From positions 620,001-684,000 of the forward strand of contig CAXXWW010000008.1 in NCBI GenBank assembly GCA_963665215.2: a stretch of 64,000 bases of DNA, written 5' to 3'. A program made the position numbers and the translations under genes. This DNA comes from G963665215 sp963665215. Lineage in GTDB: Bacteria; Chloroflexota; Dehalococcoidia; Lucifugimonadales; CAUZJF01. The first letter of the stretch is position 1, and each line of letters starts with the position of its first letter. This document shows, piece after piece, positions 1 through 9,049 of the stretch. The notes beneath the pieces were generated by a model, which saw only the letters and a program-made list of their open reading frames with translations, did not search any database and was not told the origin of the DNA.

Positions 1-2
1 TC

Positions 3-386
3 GCGCCGGACGGCGACCCCGAAGATGACGGCGTTTGGTTCGGGCTTTGGATCACTGATCGCAGTACAGATGTCGCTACTTGGATCGGTTCGCTCAAGTT
101 CCCGCTGCTGGACGGCAAGGCTGTGATGAGGGCGCCGACCTACTCAACTATGGAAATCTACGGGCGTAGAATCAGGCCGATAGACATTCCGGCATGGCAT
201 GTAAGTATCAAGAGGCCGGTGGGAGACGGGATCAAGCCGAGCTGGGGACATACCGGGTACTCGCCTTTCGAGGGCGATGTCATGAACTCTGAAGTCCGGT
301 ATGACCGGGACAATGATGTCGTTCATTTCAAGACGGGCGGGACAACCGCGCGCCAGACCCAAGAGAGCGCCGTTACGTTCAGGTAG
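3..386 (+). CDS. hypothetical protein, 5' end outside window
   Basis: An open frame runs from the left edge to a TAG at 384-386, giving the last 127 residues of a protein whose start lies outside the window. The visible part is soluble, rich in Trp, Asp and Gly, and contains the stretch TWIGSLKFPLL followed by TYSTMEIYGRR, which reads like a beta-rich domain. I do not recognise the family. There is no membrane segment. It is followed by an IS relic, so the true C-terminus may be altered. It is probably real because the frame has no stop over the full 384 bases and reads as a normal protein. Confidence 0.5.
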   Translation, partial: APDGDPEDDGVWFGLWITDRSTDVATWIGSLKFPLLDGKAVMRAPTYSTMEIYGRRIRPIDIPAWHVSIKRPVGDGIKPSWGHTGYSPFEGDVMNSEVRYDRDNDVVHFKTGGTTARQTQESAVTFR

Positions 387-585
387 AAAGGAGACGGCAC
401 TTGGGCGTAACGGAAGGTGGGTGCGTGGCAAATGGGCGATTAGGCCACGGGGTGTCGATGGTCAGCGAAAATGTCCGCTTAGCCCATCTGCCTGTCGTGC
501 TGACCCTAAACGAAGCTCTTCCAGAGGCCGATCTCGCGGAGGCGACAGCCGCCTAAACAACATCAACAGGATGACGCACTCTTAC
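387..585 (+). mobile_element. IS256-family 3' end relic
   Basis: The bases from about 488 to 585 encode the last residues of an IS256-type transposase (LTLNEALPEADLAEATAA then TAA at 554-556) and continue into the element's non-coding end. The same sequence occurs in reverse orientation at 5656-5770. The relic is cut at 585 by the IS1380 element and its last bases resume at 2311. Nothing recognisable was seen in 387-480. Confidence 0.75.
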
Positions 586-2310
586 CCCGAATCCACCGAA
601 GGACACCGATGGACGGCGTGAGGAAAGCGGAAGGGGGGTGAGGGAGCTACAGGGGAAATAGCCTGGGTTCCATTTGGGGTAGGGAGGTCGGCGGACGGTC
701 TTCATCGCCGCACAGGGGCCCCTATGGCCGTCTGCGGGAGCTGCGATGCGCGGGATGGCGAGAGAATACGCAGCAGGGAACTCTCTCGGACCGGGCTGGC
801 ACGAGTCTGCGGGGATCTTCGGTTGTCCGGTGGGTGGGTCGGTCGCCGACGGTGCCGTCAGGCCGGGAGTGGAATGGCTCGCAGCCGGGCCAAGGCGCGG
901 CTGAACTTCTCAGCCCAAGGCCAGCGATCCGGAAGATGCAGGGTCAACCGGCGTGCCGAGCGGGTGAGCCGTCCGGCCAGGGAGAAGAACCGCCGCCGGA
1001 GGGTCTTGGTGGTGGCTATCCGCTCTCCCAGACCGATCCGCGCCGTCCAGCGGGCCAGGTTGTGGGCCATCGTCTGGACGGCCAACCAGGCGCCGTTGGC
1101 GGCGAAGCGGCCCGAGGGGAGATGGTTCAGCCCGACGCCGTACTTGAGGTCGCGTATGGCATTCTCGATCTCGGCGTGGCGGCGATGGTCAGCCTCCAGT
1201 TCGAGCAACTCCCCGTCCCGGTCGGTGATGAAGCCATGATAGCTGTATTTGGCGAAGAGGGCCAGTTGGGAACCGGGCGTGGGCTTCACCCGCCGGACGA
1301 TGAGCCGTACCGGCGCGGCGTCCGCCTCGGCCTGGAAGGGGGTGCAGGTGGTCTCGGCCACATCGGCGGCGCCGTCCATCCAGTAAGGAATCGGCGTCCA
1401 GGCATCTTCGGGTATCGCCTCGATGAGATTGTGCAGGCTTTTGTGCTGGCGGATGGTGATGGAGAAGCGGACATCCATCTTGCGGCAGACGGATACCACG
1501 CCATGAGTGTAGAACCCGCTGTCGGCCCGTAGCGTGAGTCGTCCGTTGGCCCCGGCGTAGCGCACCCGTCCCACCGTCTCCCGCAGGAAGTGGGCGGCGC
1601 CGCGGGCGGTGTTGGCCCGGCCCTCGCGCAGCCGGGACATCAGCACGTCTCCGGTGCCGGCGGCGATGGCCAGCAGCGGGTGGTAGCCCCGCTTGCCGGT
1701 ATAGCCGTGGTGGCGGGCGCCCTCCTTGGCCAGGGCCAGTCCGTAGGTCTCGCAGATGGTGGAGTCCAGGTCAATGGTCAGGGGCCCGTCGCCGGGTCCC
1801 GCCCCGGCCTGCCAAGCCCGGGCCAGCAACTCGCGGCTCACCCGGTCGAGTTGACGGACGTGGCCCCACTGGAAGCTGCGCAGGAAGGTGCCCAGGGTGG
1901 ATGGCGCCTTGACCGTGCCGCCCAGGGTGCAGGCCGTCCCCCCGGTGCGCAACACATCGGCGTCGTCAATGCAGTCGCCCCCAGCCAGCGCAGACGCCAC
2001 CAGCGTCATCATCTTGTCGCTCGTGTTCGCCCGCCCCGGGGCATCGCCCAGGTCGAGGCGCTGCCGGACGAGTTCGGGCAGGCCGAGGTGCCGCGCCAGG
2101 GTGGCCGGAAGGAGCAGCCCGGCATTGGCCACCAAGCGGCGGTCGTCGAAGGTGATTTGGATCCGGTCGGGGTGGTTGCGTGGCAGCATCTACTGGGTGC
2201 TCCTTTTCCGGGGCCGTTTTTTTGCTACAAAACCATTATCCCAGAAGCACAGGAGCACCTTCTTGCCGCCTCAGGACGCTAACCCGACGCCCTCCTTCGG
2301 TGGATTCGGG
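586..2310 (-). mobile_element. IS1380-family element, copy 1
   Basis: The element is 1,725 bp, bounded by inverted repeats that begin CCCGAATCCACCGAAGGA at the left and are mirrored at 2293-2310. A 5-bp target duplication CTTAC is present at 581-585 and 2311-2315. Joining the flanks restores the end of an IS256 element identical to the one at 5656-5702, so the insertion point is proven by the sequence. A second copy in opposite orientation lies at 60956-62674 and is 6 bp shorter. Confidence 0.93.
858..2189 (-). CDS. IS1380-family transposase
   Basis: A DDE transposase of 443 residues that cuts and pastes the surrounding element. Its order is an N-terminal DNA-binding part, a catalytic core with the first acidic residue in LTIDLDSTICETYG, the second around LRADSGFYTHG, and a late glutamate in the segment HAEIENAIRDLKYGVGLNHLPSG, all typical of IS1380. 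Length fits the family (about 430-450). Compared with copy 2 it carries an extra Leu-Ala from a 6-bp duplication near residue 150 and a few substitutions. The open frame suggests a functional or very recently functional enzyme. Confidence 0.92.
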   Translation of the reverse strand: MLPRNHPDRIQITFDDRRLVANAGLLLPATLARHLGLPELVRQRLDLGDAPGRANTSDKMMTLVASALAGGDCIDDADVLRTGGTACTLGGTVKAPSTLGTFLRSFQWGHVRQLDRVSRELLARAWQAGAGPGDGPLTIDLDSTICETYGLALAKEGARHHGYTGKRGYHPLLAIAAGTGDVLMSRLREGRANTARGAAHFLRETVGRVRYAGANGRLTLRADSGFYTHGVVSVCRKMDVRFSITIRQHKSLHNLIEAIPEDAWTPIPYWMDGAADVAETTCTPFQAEADAAPVRLIVRRVKPTPGSQLALFAKYSYHGFITDRDGELLELEADHRRHAEIENAIRDLKYGVGLNHLPSGRFAANGAWLAVQTMAHNLARWTARIGLGERIATTKTLRRRFFSLAGRLTRSARRLTLHLPDRWPWAEKFSRALARLRAIPLPA

Positions 2311-2722
2311 CTTACACCACTTGACGGGACGTGACCTGATCCAGCAGGCCTACGTGGAGGGCGTGTCTACAAGGCGTGTGGACGACCTGGTCAAGGCTCT
2401 GGGATGTGAGGGCATCTCAAAGAGCCAGGTGTCGCGTATCTGCTCAGAGCTCGACGGGGTGGTCGAGCGCTTCCTTGATCGACCCCTGGACGGCGGGCCG
2501 TATTGCTACCTGTGGCTGGACGCACTGACCCAGAAGGTCAGGGAGGCCGGCAGGATAGCAAATGTGAGCGTGGTGGTGGCCACCGCGGTTAACGCAGAGG
2601 GCAGGCGGGAGATCGTCGGTATGGACGTGGGCGCCAGTGAGGACGGCGCCTTCCGGATGGCCTTCCTGCGCTCGGTAGCCGATCGTGGCCTGAGCGGGGT
2701 GGAGCTGGGTCATCGTACTTAG
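2311..2722 (+). pseudogene. IS256-family transposase fragment
   Basis: After the resumed IS256 end (2311-2337) the frame encodes the middle of an IS256 transposase. It starts at LIQQAYVEGVSTRRVDDLVK, a segment normally about 90-110 residues into the protein, and runs through SVVVATAVNAEGRREIVGMD to GVEL near 2703. The remaining two thirds of the gene are missing. It is related to the relic at 5703-6396 but differs at many residues, so it derives from a different element. Confidence 0.75.
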
Positions 2723-2779
2723 CTATGATTGACGCCTAATTCTGGATAATTCCCACAATCGTTACCACAATTCCCAGCG

Positions 2780-3325
2780 CTAAGACGTCTGTACTTCGGC
2801 GCTCCCACCCGTCACCAGAAATACGATGATGTTTATGATGAGCACCGGGATGAAGGCGATCAGGATCACGAAGAACGCCCGCCAGGTCGAGGTGTAGTCC
2901 AGACTCTGCCGCACGGCAATCACCATAGCCACGAACGTCCAGACGAATGCCACCAGAGAGATGAGTCCTCCAACCGCCGGTATGAAGTTAAGCACATTCA
3001 GAATCCCGGGGGTCTGGGCGAACCCCGTGCCGCGCGCGAGCTGTCCCCAGTCGGCTTCGGTCTTATCTGTCCTCAGTATTGTGGCTCCGATAATCCAGGT
3101 TGCCAGCGCCCACATGGCCCAGCTCACCACTCCTCGGATTATGCCGACGACCAGCGCCCTGACCACCTCGACATCTTCCCCACCACCCAACAGCTCGCCA
3201 ACGACGCTGGCGATGGTGACGATGATAACCACGAGCAGCGCCTGTATCGTGGCGCCGCCGTCCTTCTCCACATCCTCGTAAGTGTCTACACTCAACCGGG
3301 CCGCGCCCAGCATCCTGCCTATCAT
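2780..3325 (-). CDS. YIP1-family membrane protein
   Basis: A 181-residue integral membrane protein with about five hydrophobic segments. The first is around residues 30-45 (ALLVVIIVTIASVVGELL), then one near 65-85, one near 115-140 containing LNFIPAVGGLISLVAFVW, and a last one near 150-172. The Gly/Pro-containing core followed by a Trp and long hydrophobic helices is typical of the YIP1 fold (Pfam YIP1); the bacterial members have no well-defined function. A GAGGTGA ribosome site precedes the ATG at 3325. It stands alone among IS relics and looks intact. The family call is by pattern and is moderately sure. Confidence 0.75.
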   Translation of the reverse strand: MIGRMLGAARLSVDTYEDVEKDGGATIQALLVVIIVTIASVVGELLGGGEDVEVVRALVVGIIRGVVSWAMWALATWIIGATILRTDKTEADWGQLARGTGFAQTPGILNVLNFIPAVGGLISLVAFVWTFVAMVIAVRQSLDYTSTWRAFFVILIAFIPVLIINIIVFLVTGGSAEVQTS

Positions 3326-3436
3326 TGGGTCACCTCGCTACGGGCCAATTGCGGGTCGAGATGCCGTGTAGGGGCATGCCCTCACGTCCCCGACATGGTA
3401 CCATGTTGAAAGACTGTCCAGGGCATAGGTGATTGG
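3326..3436. other. promoter region of the YIP1 gene; 14-bp palindrome
   Basis: The stretch upstream of the leftward YIP1 gene contains a perfect 14-bp palindrome, ACATGGTACCATGT, at 3393-3406. It could be an operator for the YIP1 gene or the tip of a hairpin. No clear -35/-10 pair was seen. Confidence 0.3.
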
Positions 3437-3690
3437 CATGTGAACCACAGGCGGGTCGAGAGGATACGGCGGCTGGGAAGGCCTGACGGCACCGGCAAGG
3501 CAGCCAAAGAAGAGGGCGGCAGTGGCTCAATGATGGCTCATGCGTGCGTCTGCGGCCGGAGTGGAAGAAGCATGTGCGGGGGCATGTGACTTCGTGCAGA
3601 TCAGGACCGGTGACGGCAGGGCGACGGCTGTTGACCGTCATGGATGAATGCACAGGGAGTGCTTGGCGACCAGGTTCGATCGGATACTGA
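3437..3690 (+). pseudogene. IS3-family OrfB relic, multiply frameshifted
   Basis: In successive frames the sequence reads VNHRRVERIRR, then LTAPARQPKKR, then NDGSCVRLRPEWKKHV, then CDFVQIRTGDGR, then RLLTVMDEC and RECLA. This is the order of conserved segments at the start of the integrase core of IS3-type OrfB proteins (normally ...WSYDFV.DRT.DGR..R.L.V.DE.TREC). At least three frame changes are needed, so it is dead. The downstream half is not adjacent. Confidence 0.7.
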
Positions 3691-3759
3691 TCGGCGTCAA
3701 CTATTTTGCTGGTCGTGTTGCCTCATCGGGAAATGTTACCGAAGTCTGAGCCTCTGGAG

Positions 3760-4090
3760 TCAACTCCAACCGGAGCGATCTCCCTCGTTGCAGCGTCCGG
3801 AGCTGGCCGTCGGTGAAGCGGCCAACGTAGAGAGCCGCAGGCGTTCCAGGGGGGCTTTGGCGGTGGTGTCCGGTTCCTGCTGCAGCCAGAGGCGTACCAC
3901 TTCTGCTATCTCCACTCTCGACACCTCCCTGTACGCCATCGCTGCTCCTTACATCCAGGCTGCAGCAATGGTCGCCAACCCGGCGCCCAGGGTGGTCAAC
4001 CTCCTGGCGAAGTGGCCTATAGTTCCTGGCGATCTCTCTTTCTACTGGTACATAGTTCCTGGCGTTTGACAGAGGGAGTTCGCTCAAGGG
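3760..4090 (-). mobile_element. IS21-family end with istA start, relic
   Basis: On the minus strand, ATG at 3939 opens MAYREVSRVEIAEVVRLWLQ, a typical start of IS21 IstA (helix-turn-helix region); the frame then degenerates. Upstream, the direct repeat TAGTTCCTGGCG occurs at 4020-4031 and 4053-4064, 33 bp apart, with a partial third CCTGGCGA near 4003. Repeats like these are usual at IS21 ends. No istB was seen. Confidence 0.45.
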
Positions 4091-4328
4091 AGTCGGCTTG
4101 TCTTCAATGCGCTTTCACCACCTTGGCGGCGGGCCCGAAGACGACAAAGACGGACAAGAAGCATGGCTCACAGCAAGAATCGCATCCCCTATCGGATAGA
4201 CCGGCGATTGACTGGCCTTGCAGGACCTGACGATGATGCTACCATCTCTCTTGGGCTGCCTTTTGAGCCTGAAGACTGCCAATATGGGAAATTCCGGTTT
4301 GGATCGTTCCCCACTGAGACGGGTTCAC
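4091..4328. other. no supported gene
   Basis: A plus-strand frame opens at 4163 (MAHSKNRIPYRIDRRLTG...) and reads plausibly for about 55 residues before running antisense into the scramblase-like gene. I found no family match, and it may be IS debris. Confidence 0.3.
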
Positions 4329-4923
4329 CTAACTCTCGAAGAAGTCCAGGTCAACCGCAAATGCGGTCGCAAAGACAAGGTACTGCAGGTCGTCGCCGTG
4401 TTTCACCGGCAACTCGACCAGGAAGGTGTCGGCGTCGGTGAACATCTCCCGGCCCACGCCGCTCCATTGCTTCGTGATCCTGCCGATCTCCTCGCCCCTC
4501 CGATTGACCATGAACGTGTACCGCCGGAATACGGAGCCACTCACTTCAGCGACGGTCTCGCCCCGTGCGTCCTCGATGACCAGCCTCCGCTTTAGCAGCC
4601 CGAACTTCCGGCGGATTGTGCCCAGGGGGTCTCCTGGTGCCGTCCTGAACGTCCATCCGTGGGAACAGCCAGAAGAAGCCGCGCCTCGCCACCAGGATGT
4701 CCTGGCCATCCAGGCCGGCAATATGCAGGGTGAGAGCCCGATTGCGCTTGAAGAACACCCTGCCCAAACCGCCCGACTCTTCGTAGGCTAACATCACGGA
4801 TTGGCCCTCCGGTGTCAGCACTTCGTAGCGATTTCGTGTTTCGACGCCTGTGATGGCCTCGAACCCCTCGACTCTCTGTTTCACGATGAGCCGGCCATCC
4901 TGTGCCAGGTTGGCTATCGACAT
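4329..4923 (-). pseudogene. scramblase/LURP-one-like protein, frameshifted
   Basis: The first frame (4923 down to about 4645) reads LIVKQRVEGFEAITGVETRN...YEVLTPEGQSVMLAYEES..., followed by the hydrophobic strand GRVFFKRNRALTLHIAG. The second frame (about 4650 to 4329) continues with DPLGTIRRKFGLLKRRLVIE and ends in VFATAFAVDLDFFES. Together they make one protein of about 195 residues with the fold of phospholipid-scramblase/LURP-one-related proteins, a single barrel around a hydrophobic helix. The break is at about 4640-4650, in a run of C and G, and one base would repair it. It may be a true pseudogene or a sequence error. No function can be assigned beyond the fold. Confidence 0.7.
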
Positions 4924-5194
4924 TGCGGCCTCCCCTCTTGGTTCCCTCTATTGTACGCGCTTTGCGGGCCGCGGGCACAAATAAGCCTTGGAGATGGGAT
5001 GACATCGGCGTCATGACCTTGGTAGCCTCTATGGTGTGAGGGTGGTTGGAGTTCCGATAGCCGCCGACGTTCTCCCGTATCCTACGCAGGGAGGGGCTGG
5101 TGAAGAGGTCTGAGGTGCGAATGGCTGCGGCAAGGAGTACCATCGAAAGCCCACCGGTCCCCACAAGATGTGGGCCACCGATGCCTGAACAACA
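4924..5194. other. intergenic, nothing recognised
   Basis: This is the upstream region of the leftward scramblase-like gene. The segment up to the IS3 terminus at about 5195 shows no protein-like frame. Confidence 0.4.
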
Positions 5195-5655
5195 TGACCT
5201 GCCCCTGAATTAGGTCCATGGAAGCTTAGAATCCGACCGGCGTATCTCTACCCCTCCGCTGTGTGAACTCCCGGGGCGTTCGGTTGCCCAAGGCACTGTG
5301 GGCACGGACGGCATTGTAGTCATCCCGCCAAGTGTCCATGATCCGGCGAGTTGCGGGATAGCTCCTGAACCAGTGCCCGTTCAGGCACTCGTCCCGGAAC
5401 CGTCCGTTGAAACTCTCGATGGACGCGTTCTGCACTGGTTTGCCCGGAGCGATGATGTGCAGGCGCACCCCGTTCTCGTAGGCCCATGCTCTCCAGCGCT
5501 CTCCCCGCAAACTCGGGTCCATTATCGACCACGATGAGCTCGAGCAGGCCCCGTTCGGCGCCCAGCTGATCCAGAACCCGCGCCACTCGCATGCCGGGCA
5601 GCGACGTACATGGACGAGTAAAGCGTTCACGCGTAAGTTCGTCTGCTATCCTGGT
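5195..5655 (-). pseudogene. IS3-family OrfB C-terminal relic
   Basis: Minus-strand frames encode the second half of an IS3 OrfB integrase core. One frame holds the second catalytic Asp (ELIVVDNGPEFAGRALES). After a frameshift near 5490, another reads YENGVRLHIIAPGKPVQNA, then ESFNGRFRDECLN (catalytic Glu) and YNAVRAHSALGNRTPREF, to a stop at 5226. The element's outer end, containing TGACCTGCCCCTGAATTAGG, lies at about 5195-5219. The 5' half is missing where the sequence meets the IS256 end at 5656. Confidence 0.85.
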
Positions 5656-6396
5656 CACGTCCCGTCAAGTGGTGTAAGAGTGCGTCATCCTGTTGATGTT
5701 GTTTAGGCGGCTGTCGCCTCCGCGAGATCGGCCTCTGGAAGAGCTTCGTTCAGGGTCAGCACGACAGGTGTGATGTATCGACGGCCAACGGCCCATTCGT
5801 CGTGCTGCTCAGCCAGGACGGCGCCAACGAGGCGGCGCACGGCCGGCCGGTTAGGGAAGATGCCCACCACATCGGTGCGTCGCCGGATCTCCTTGTTGAG
5901 ACGCTCCTGTGGGTTGTTGGACCAGATCTTCTTCCAGTGGGCGAGTGGGAAGCTGGAGAAGGCCAGGACGTCGGGTCCGGCCTCGTCCAGTAGAGAGGCG
6001 ACCTGAGGGAACCGGTTCTGGAGTTGATCGGTCACCCTGTCGAGCTGGGCGTGTACCTCATCGGGGGAGGGTTGCTGGTAGATAGTGCGCACCATGGTGG
6101 CTACCCATGGCTGGGCGCGCCTGGGGACCCGAGTGAGCAGGTTGGTCATGAAGTGGGTGCGGCACCGTTGCCAGCTGGCTCCGCCGAAGACTGCGGCGAT
6201 GGCGCCTCGGAGTCCCTGATGAGCGTCCGATACCACCAGCTCCACCCCGCCGAGGCCCCTGGCGGACAGCGAGCGTAAGGAAGGCCAGCCAGAAGGCGCC
6301 GTCTTCACTGGTACCCACGTCCATCCCAATGATCTCCCGCTTGCCCTCGCCATTGATCGCCGTTGCCACCACCACGCTGACGTTGACCATCCCCAT
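5656..6396 (-). pseudogene. IS256-family transposase, truncated and frameshifted
   Basis: The element end lies at 5656-5702 and the transposase stop codon at 5703. Reading leftward from 6396, one frame gives VNVSVVVATAINGEGKREII and DVGTSEDGAFWLAFL. Near 6285 the coding frame changes, and the second frame continues with GGVELVVSDAHQGLRGAI (catalytic Asp), CRTHFMTNLL and WSNNPQERLNKEIRRRTDVV (catalytic Glu). About the first 150 residues are absent. The end of this element is identical to the sequence that was split by IS1380 copy 1 at 585/2311. Confidence 0.85.
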
Positions 6397-6685
6397 TTCT
6401 CAATCGACACCAAAAACTTTGCTACTCTTGGGCGGTCGATCTGAAGAGTTCCGGGTAGGCAATGAAGCTGAAGCTTCCAGCCAGTTGGTTTGGGATGTGG
6501 AGGGGGGGCTGCACCCAGAAGAGCGGCCCCGCGTTGGTCTATGGCTATCTGAGCAGTTTCTCTTGCCGGCTGACGTCTTCCTCCAATCGTTTTCCTCAAC
6601 TCCAACCGTGAGGCCGCGTCAGCACGTGGCCATCTGCCTTGGCAACGCGGTCCGGGAACTGGCTGTCGCTGCACAGGTCTCGGGC
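6397..6685. other. no supported gene
   Basis: Both strands have open frames (plus strand to 6694, minus strand merging into the IS256 relic), but neither shows a family pattern. Probably further IS debris. Confidence 0.3.
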
Positions 6686-6916
6686 CTATGGTGAAGTGCC
6701 CCGACGCCGCGCTGCGGAGACGCCGCTATAGAGCTCGAACCGATCAACAACTTCCCGCGCTACTCCAGGGGAGTCGCCAAGGTCAATCTTGGAGAGTACG
6801 ACTTCTCCAGCGCCCACGGCCAGCGCCGGGATTCCAGACCCTAATCCCAAGTCCGCTAATGGTAAGGCCACAATCATTATCGCTCCGAATATCCTCATTT
6901 GCCACTTACCTTTCAT
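6686..6916 (-). CDS. possible truncated secreted protein
   Basis: The minus-strand frame starts at ATG 6916 or, after AAAGGTAAGTGGCAA, at the in-frame ATG near 6898. It opens with a signal-peptide-like segment, MRIFGAIMIVALPLADLGLG, ending in an A-x-A type site (PALAVG), followed by about 35 polar residues. The frame ends soon after, at 6686, which suggests the body of the gene has been lost. No family recognised. Confidence 0.3.
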   Translation of the reverse strand: MKGKWQMRIFGAIMIVALPLADLGLGSGIPALAVGAGEVVLSKIDLGDSPGVAREVVDRFELYSGVSAARRRGTSP

Positions 6917-7076
6917 GCAGGATCTGCCAGCTTAATGAACAATCTAACTTCCTTGTAGCTAGAGGACGGCGGATGCATTGATTAAGGTCGACCCCAACCG
7001 AAGTAAGGAATAAAATAACCCTCGTCTCCCTTCCCCGACCAAGGGAGCTATCAAGCAGGGAAAGGTTTGCCGACTC

Positions 7077-7681
7077 ATGGACAGTTCCGCTCCGCTTGCT
7101 ATCCTCAAAGCCCGCTTCGGATACGATAGCTTTCGGGCCCTGCAGGAAGAAATAATAGGCAACGTCCTGGGCCGGCGGGACAGCCTGGCGCTGATGCCCA
7201 CAGGTGGCGGCAAGTCCCTCTGCTACCAGTTGCCGGCCCTCGTCTTTGACGGCATCACCCTGGTAATCTCGCTACTGATTGCCTTGATGAAGGACCAGGT
7301 GGATGCGCTGAACGCCAACGGTATCGCCGCCCGGTTCATCAACAGTTCCCTGCCGGCATCGGAGATAGAGCACACGCAGGCATAGGTCCGTCGGGGCCTG
7401 GTCAAGATTCTCTACGTGGCCCCGGAGCGGCTGGCCCTACCCGCGTTCCGCCGTTTCCTCCACGGCCTGAACCTGAGCCTCATCGCGATCGACGAGGCCC
7501 ACTGCATCTCCGAGTGGGGCCACGAGTTTCGGCCCGACTACCGCAACCTGCAGCAGCTGAGGCAGGACTTCCCGGCGGTGCCGGTGATTGCCCTGACCGC
7601 CACCGCGACGGAACGGGTGCGGGAGGACATCATCGGCCAGCTTGACCTGCAGCGTGGCCGGGTCTTTCTGTCCAGTTTCAA
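7077..7681 (+). pseudogene. RecQ-type helicase, N-terminal half, interrupted
   Basis: The frame encodes the first RecA-like domain of an ATP-dependent 3'-5' DNA helicase of the RecQ family: FGYDSFRALQEEII (motif 0), LMPTGGGKSLCYQLPAL (Walker A), IAIDEAHCISEWGHEFRPDY (Walker B, DEAH, and the RecQ aromatic loop) and VIALTATATERVREDI (motif III). An in-frame TAG at 7383-7385 lies between motifs Ia and II. The gene is cut at 7681 by the IS256 element. The second RecA domain, zinc-binding and HRDC regions are missing and do not resume beyond the IS. Confidence 0.92.
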
Positions 7682-9049
7682 GAGGTATCTTCAAAAAGTG
7701 TGTAAACAGTCAGGCGGTGTACCCTCTCTCTGAACAACACGGGCTCGAGGCCCAAGAGAGGAGATAGACCGCCCATGAGGAAGGAAAGCACTGAGAGTAG
7801 GTCGGAGTCAAGGCCGGAGTGGGAGCAGTTGGAGGATTGGGTGCGAAGCCAGGTCCAGAGGCTGATCCAGGAGTTGCTGGAGGAGGAGGTGACGGCGTTT
7901 CTGGGAAGGGCGAAGTCGGCGCTCAGATCCGACTCGGACTCAGATACCGGCTATCGGAACGGATACGGCAGAGCCCGGAGGCTTACGCTGAGTTCGGGAA
8001 CGATACAGCTGAGGCGGCCGCGAGTCCGCGATACCGAGGAGCAGTTCGAGAGCTGGCTGCTGCCGCTGTTCGTCAACAGGACCAGGAAGGTTGCTGAGTT
8101 GATCCCCGAGCTGTACCTGCACGGTCTATCCGAAGGCGACTTCGATCTGGCTTTGCGGGGGCTGCTGGGAGAGGACGCACCGGTATCGGCGAGCACGGTG
8201 GCCCGGTTGAAGGATAAGTGGAACGATGAGCTTGCCCAATGGCGCAGCCGGCCCCTCGATGACCTGGAAGTGGTCTACATGTGGGTGGATGGAGTCTACG
8301 TCAAGGCTGGTCTTGAGAAGGAGAAGGCGGCGGTACTGGTGGTAATGGCGGCCCTGAGCGACGGGAGCAAGGTGGTGGTGAGCGCTGTTCCCGGATACAG
8401 GGAGTCCACAGAGAACTGGTCCGAGGTGCTCAGGGACATCAAGCGCCGGGGCTTGAGCTGCCCGAGGCTGGTGGTTGGAGACGGACACCTGGGCATCTGG
8501 GGAGCTCTGCGCAACGTCTATCCGCAGGCGGCAGAGCAACGCTGCTGGAACCACAAGATCGTAAACGTGCTCGCCAAGCTTCCAAAGCGACAACAGGACC
8601 AGGCCAAGCTCATGCTGCGTACTATCCCCTACGCGCCGACTCGGACAGAGGCTGAGCGGCTCAGGACGGTGTTCACCAGGTGGTGCGGCGACCATTCCTA
8701 CGAGGCGGCCTCAGAGGCCTTGGAGCGGGACTGGGACCGCATGGTCACCTTCTATGACTTCCCAAAGGAGCACTGGGGGCACCTTCGCACGACGAACCCG
8801 GTAGAATCACCCTTCGCGGCCCTCAGGCTTCGGACCGATGCCGCCAAGCGCTACAAGAGGGTCGATCGGGCGATAGCGGTGATCTGGAAAATGTTGATGG
8901 TCGCCGAACAGCGCTTCAGGCGTCTGAAGGCCCCTGAGTTGATCGAAGACGTCTATCTCGGTGCACAGTATGCGGATGGAATCGCCATTGAATCAACGGC
9001 TGAGAAGGTCGCCGCCTGATGTCGTTTACACACCTATTGACGTAACCTC
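7682..9049 (+). mobile_element. IS256-family element, copy 1
   Basis: A 1,368-bp element with imperfect inverted repeats: GAGGTATCTTCAAAAAGTGT at the left, mirrored by the right end at about 9020-9049. An almost identical copy of exactly the same length lies at 59514-60881. Unlike that copy, the 8 bases on each side here do not match (AGTTTCAA and CACTGCCG), so there is no target duplication. The flanks are halves of two unrelated genes. Confidence 0.93.
7775..9019 (+). CDS. IS256-family (mutator) transposase
   Basis: A full-length 414-residue transposase. Conserved parts in order are the N-terminal region with LIQELLEEEVTAFLGRAK, the first catalytic Asp in VYMWVDGVYVKAG, the second in LVVGDGHLGIWGAL, the C-x2-H-type segment QRCWNHKIVNVLAKLPK, and the late catalytic Glu in LRTTNPVESPFAALRLRT. 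It differs from copy 2 at only about three residues (a Ser/Asn, a Trp/Arg and a Gln/Arg). The element is probably active or was until recently. Confidence 0.95.
   Translation: MRKESTESRSESRPEWEQLEDWVRSQVQRLIQELLEEEVTAFLGRAKSALRSDSDSDTGYRNGYGRARRLTLSSGTIQLRRPRVRDTEEQFESWLLPLFVNRTRKVAELIPELYLHGLSEGDFDLALRGLLGEDAPVSASTVARLKDKWNDELAQWRSRPLDDLEVVYMWVDGVYVKAGLEKEKAAVLVVMAALSDGSKVVVSAVPGYRESTENWSEVLRDIKRRGLSCPRLVVGDGHLGIWGALRNVYPQAAEQRCWNHKIVNVLAKLPKRQQDQAKLMLRTIPYAPTRTEAERLRTVFTRWCGDHSYEAASEALERDWDRMVTFYDFPKEHWGHLRTTNPVESPFAALRLRTDAAKRYKRVDRAIAVIWKMLMVAEQRFRRLKAPELIEDVYLGAQYADGIAIESTAEKVAA

Noticed and set aside
4163..4441. 92-residue plus-strand frame
   Set aside because: Its second half is antisense to the scramblase-like gene and the first half has no family pattern or clear ribosome site.
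7383..7385. In-frame TAG in recQ as a possible recoded (pyrrolysine) codon
   Set aside because: The gene is truncated by an IS and lacks its second half, so a plain stop mutation in a dead gene is the simpler reading. The residue position is not catalytic.
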